Translations under genes and position numbers: made by a program
Assembly: GCA_003116995.1 (NCBI GenBank)
Contig: BDSL01000097.1
Span: 186,001-250,000, forward strand
Direction of reading: 5' to 3'
Length of the DNA stretch: 64,000 nucleotides
DNA from: Yamagishiella unicocca
Taxonomy: Eukaryota > Chlorophyta > Chlorophyceae > Chlamydomonadales > Volvocaceae
Part shown: one piece after another, positions 61,501-64,000 of the stretch
How positions within the stretch are numbered: the stretch's first letter is position 1
Layout of the letters: every line of letters starts with the position of its first letter
The notes under the pieces: generated by a model
Databases searched by the model: none
What the model was told of the DNA's origin: nothing
Seen by the model: only the letters and a program-made list of their open reading frames with translations

Positions 61501-62849
61501 AACTTGTTGTAATTGCGCTGCGACTACATGCGTTGCACCGCCCTGGCTCAGGTCGTGCTTTCAGTGCTGGTGCCGCCCGCGGCGTGGCGAAGTGGCTACC
61601 CCTGCTTCTTCGTTTCGCTCTCGGCGGTGGTGGCCCTGGTGTATTGTCTGGAGCAAGCAGCCAACATGCTGGGATGCGTCACAGGACTCTCGGTAGGAAG
61701 GTTAAGGGGCTTAGGGTTGGCTCTCGGTAAGCACGTATGTCTAGTCGCTTGCTTCATCAATCAGTTTGGTTAGTAACGTGTATGGTAGTCGCTCCAGTAC
61801 CCGTCTATGGCATACAATACCATGCAGGGACGTCCGTCGCGAGCTGTTTTCACCTCTCGATTTCGCGTTTTAAGCGTAGGCGATGCGTCCAATTTTTACA
61901 AACACATGGGCGATGTGCCCGATGGTTCTGCCTTTTGGTCTGGAGCCCGCTGTATCTATTACAACACATGGGCCGAGCGGTTCTGGTCGGCGGCTGCGCC
62001 GATTGTTGCCTTGCGCGCAGGAGTTCATGGTCGGCATTTCGCTGGTGGCTGTTGGCACCTCCCTGCCCGATACCTTTGCCTCAATGATGGCCGCCAAGCA
62101 GGATCCCAACGCGGACGCAGCCGTGGGCAACATCACCGGCTCCAACTGGTAAGACGGTTGACGGTTCGGCTTCTTTTTAGTTGAGCCCGAACCATTCGGT
62201 ATACACTTGGGCTGCGCGATGCCCGTTACTCGAGGTGCTTGTTGTAACGGTTACAGTGGGTTCCAGACCAAAAGGTAGAGGTGCTATAGGGATGTCGCAC
62301 GGCACACCTGCTACCTCGTTCGTTGCGGACTTATGCCCGTTCCCCACTGCTACGCGGCACTTAACGCCCTCTGCAACTCATTAAATGCCGCAGTGTCAAC
62401 GTCTTCCTGGGCCTGGGCCTCCCCTGGACCATTTGCACCATATACTACGCGATCAAGGTGTGATGGTGAAATCTGACCTTTGCGCTGCGGGCGAAGCCCC
62501 TACGCACTGCTCCCACCGCTGCCTAAGTAGTTCCAATCAACCCTATCACACACCTTGCGTGTGCGCATTTGCCTCCATCCAGCTAGCGCCGCCCGCCCAT
62601 CCATCCCTTCCGAACCTCGCCCAGGGGGAGCCTTATCTGACCCCCGCCGGAGACCTGGGCTTTTCCGTTGCCCTCTTCGCTATATTCTTCTCAATTGCCA
62701 TCACCCTCCAGTTCGTTCGCCGCTATCAAGGCGGGGAGCTTGGCGGGGGCATCGTTGGCAAGTCCGTCATGGCGGCCACCTTTCTGACGATGTGGGTGCT
62801 GTACCTGGTGCTGTCAGGATTGAGGTCGGCGGGGCAGCTAAACTTCTAG
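52510..62849 (+). CDS. NCX: Na+/Ca2+ exchanger, NCX (SLC8) type with Calx-beta domains (22 exons, about 951 residues)
   Basis: Exons: 52510-52598, 52927-53042, 53172-53248, 53814-53873, 54041-54076, 54356-54572, 55150-55214, 56201-56299, 56626-56811, 57340-57599, 57936-58045, 58383-58411, 58519-58578, 59048-59165, 59643-59764, 60008-60089, 60405-60670, 60874-61179, 61552-61692, 62021-62148, 62394-62457 and 62625-62849 (TAG). Phase is kept throughout. A signal-peptide-like start (MNRKIYDVLLASILIGHG) precedes the first membrane helices (VYLILISYLFLGVALASDLF). Alpha-1 is near residues 127-175 (TLMALGTSAPEILL, IVGSAAYNF). A large loop carries two Calx-beta-like domains: the first (about 400-510) keeps IFDDDATEPD and VTIVDDDDAG, as in the Ca2+-binding first domain of animal NCX; the second lacks its acidic cluster. 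Alpha-2 (814-860) has VGTSLPDTFAS and VGNITGSN. The protein exchanges Na+ for Ca2+ across a membrane. The first two exons are less certain; an acceptor at 52957 would fit too. Confidence 0.92.
55249..55480 (-). mobile_element. Dispersed short repeat, second long copy B
   Basis: TAGTAGTAACTGTTACAGTG, then GGACCAGAAGGTAGAGCCAC and CGGGCGCATCGCCTGG; the far end CCTAGGGGGAAG..GGCCCCCCTAT matches the far end of copy A. It lies in the NCX intron 55215-56200. Confidence 0.55.
56825..57051 (+). repeat. 14-bp minisatellite, about 16 copies, right after an NCX splice donor
   Basis: Unit GTGACCTAGGGAGG, nearly identical in all copies, starting 13 bases after the donor GTGCGC at 56812. The uniformity suggests recent expansion, so copy number may vary between strains. 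Confidence 0.97.
58676..58696 (-). mobile_element. Dispersed short repeat, tail-only fragment
   Basis: GTAGTAGTAACTGTTACAGA only, in an NCX intron. It matches the shared end of the other copies. Confidence 0.35.
61908..61968 (+). mobile_element. Dispersed short repeat, plus-oriented copy upstream of NCX alpha-2 exon
   Basis: GGGCGATGTGCCCGATGGTT, then CTGCCTTTTGGTCTGGAGCC and GCTGTATCTATTACAACA, ending 52 bases before the exon at 62021. Confidence 0.5.
62239..62292 (-). mobile_element. Dispersed short repeat, minus-oriented copy downstream of NCX alpha-2 exon
   Basis: TTGTTGTAACGGTTACAGTG, then GGTTCCAGACCAAAAGGTAG, starting 90 bases after the exon ends at 62148. It is inverted relative to the copy at 61908. 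Confidence 0.5.
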
Positions 62850-64000
62850 GGCCGCGGACGGAAAGATTGGATGGAGGTGGTCTGTGTTGCGAGCGATGTG
62901 CTGCGCTTTTGGAATGAGGTGGTGTGACACATCTACCTGCCTAGCTTCCGCGACGCCAAGCGCTGGTGCGCGTTTGGTGCTGCTGTGCACCTGTCGCATG
63001 ATATGAATGATATGCATCGGGGAGAGGCGACTGGGGAGAGGCGAGGATGGGCGTGGCAGAGAAGCGGATTACCAATGGGCGGCAAGTGATGTTTCCGTAC
63101 CATTAAGGACTTATGACAGTGCTTGCTGCGGTAGTACATTACTTAAAGTGGTAATTAACATATGATGGACATTTCCCCCGAAAAGGATTGACATGCCTTC
63201 GTGTCCATGCGCCAAGCTGGAGCGCGCGGTACCCCTCGGACGTTAGTTTGCCTAAAAAAACCTTTTGTATCGCGTTACTTGTTGTTCGTAACTGCGCCTT
63301 GTGCGTTCCGTGCGTTTGACTCCTTCTTATGCATCTTTTAGTGTGCGAGGTGGAGGTGGCGTGCCCTATTCCAGGCACTGCATAGTGCACAGCAATCGTA
63401 CGCCCTGGTATGCATGGCTATGCCTTAATGAGTGGTCCTCAACGAAGGGGAAACAAGGAAATGGAAGGAGGACAATGCACGCGTTGCGAGACGCTTTTGA
63501 TGCCAATAATTTCCTAGCAGAGTGTCGCAAATGAAAACAAGTGCACTTCCGCATTTGCACTGGCGTTTGTAGTTATTGTAAGTGTTGCAATGCAAGTGGC
63601 GTTGGCGCTATCATCGAATGAGCTGCTGCGCGAGACTACACACGTTGCGTGGGCGTTTTGGGCAACTCATATTTGCCTCCGAAACATCATATACTTACGG
63701 CACCTGACACGTGCTTCCGTTGGTCTCTCTGTCTTAACCTTTCTGTCATTGCGCGCCACCCGTTGTTTTAATACTTTTGCGTTCGAAGCGCTGTGGATGT
63801 AGGCGATGTTGCTTTTTGGAATCATTGCGCACGTAGTTTGGCAGCCCCCAGGCAGCCATGCCCGCCTTGTGATGTCGCCCATATCCTATAATGAATGGGT
63901 AGGCTGCCTGCATCGCGATGGCGCTCGATGAATGCTGCGCCTGCTGCATGTGTAGCCGCATAACTGGAACCTGGATACGAGGTCGTGTATTTCAAGCACT
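62850..64000. other. 3' flank of NCX, no gene supported
   Basis: It includes the probable NCX 3' UTR up to a TGTAA at 63577-63581. No coding signal is seen beyond. Confidence 0.5.
63577..63581 (+). terminator. Candidate TGTAA polyadenylation signal of NCX
   Basis: TGTAA lies 728 bases after the NCX stop and is the first one downstream on this strand that I found. Confidence 0.4.

Overview
The window looks like nuclear DNA of a chlamydomonadalean (volvocine-type) green alga. It is GC-rich, with strongly C/G-ending codons inside exons and very exon-dense genes whose introns start GTGAGT/GTGCGT and end CAG. TGTAA polyadenylation-type signals follow several stops. It carries an intraflagellar-transport gene next to an animal-type Na+/Ca2+ exchanger with Calx-beta domains. 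Nothing points to a prokaryote or organelle. All gene models were spliced by eye, keeping reading phase at each junction and comparing with remembered family consensus. No search, alignment or transcript data were available.

Layout. 1-2006 (+): C-terminal part of a sodium:solute symporter-like membrane protein. 2007-7370: no supportable gene. 7371-13044 (-): a very large Gln/Ala/Ser/His-rich protein, 5' end unresolved. 14365-14781 and 15107-15696 (-): two candidate small membrane proteins. 18354-22254 (+): a nine-exon glutathione S-transferase (pi/sigma-like) in which two introns appear to use GC donors. 23762-24133 (-): an intronless 123-residue protein of unknown function. It is head to head with 24478-29038 (+), which encodes IFT38/CLUAP1. 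30202-34945 (-): a multi-exon helical-repeat protein with octotricopeptide-repeat (OPR)-like units, divergent from 35562-37234 (+), a small acidic unknown protein. 38388-38838 (-): a weak gene candidate. 39213-50659 (-): a complete 23-exon half-size ABCA transporter. 52510-62849 (+): a 22-exon NCX-type Na+/Ca2+ exchanger, divergent from the ABCA gene. The last 1.1 kb is its 3' flank.

These genes do not form one pathway. Three pairs are divergent and could share upstream regions (unknown/IFT38, OPR-like/unknown, ABCA/NCX). Introns are rich in minisatellites. A short dispersed repeat family whose copies share one end, as expected of a 5'-truncating non-LTR retroelement, occurs at least seven times; two inverted copies flank the NCX exon that encodes the alpha-2 ion-binding motif.

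I found no evidence for a wholly new system. The most unusual signals are the two GC-AG introns of the GST gene, one of which holds a near-perfect 26-bp-arm palindrome. Next come the degenerate second Calx-beta domain of the algal NCX, the very long low-complexity insert ahead of the ABCA ATPase domain, and the tandem duplication of an ABCA splice donor.
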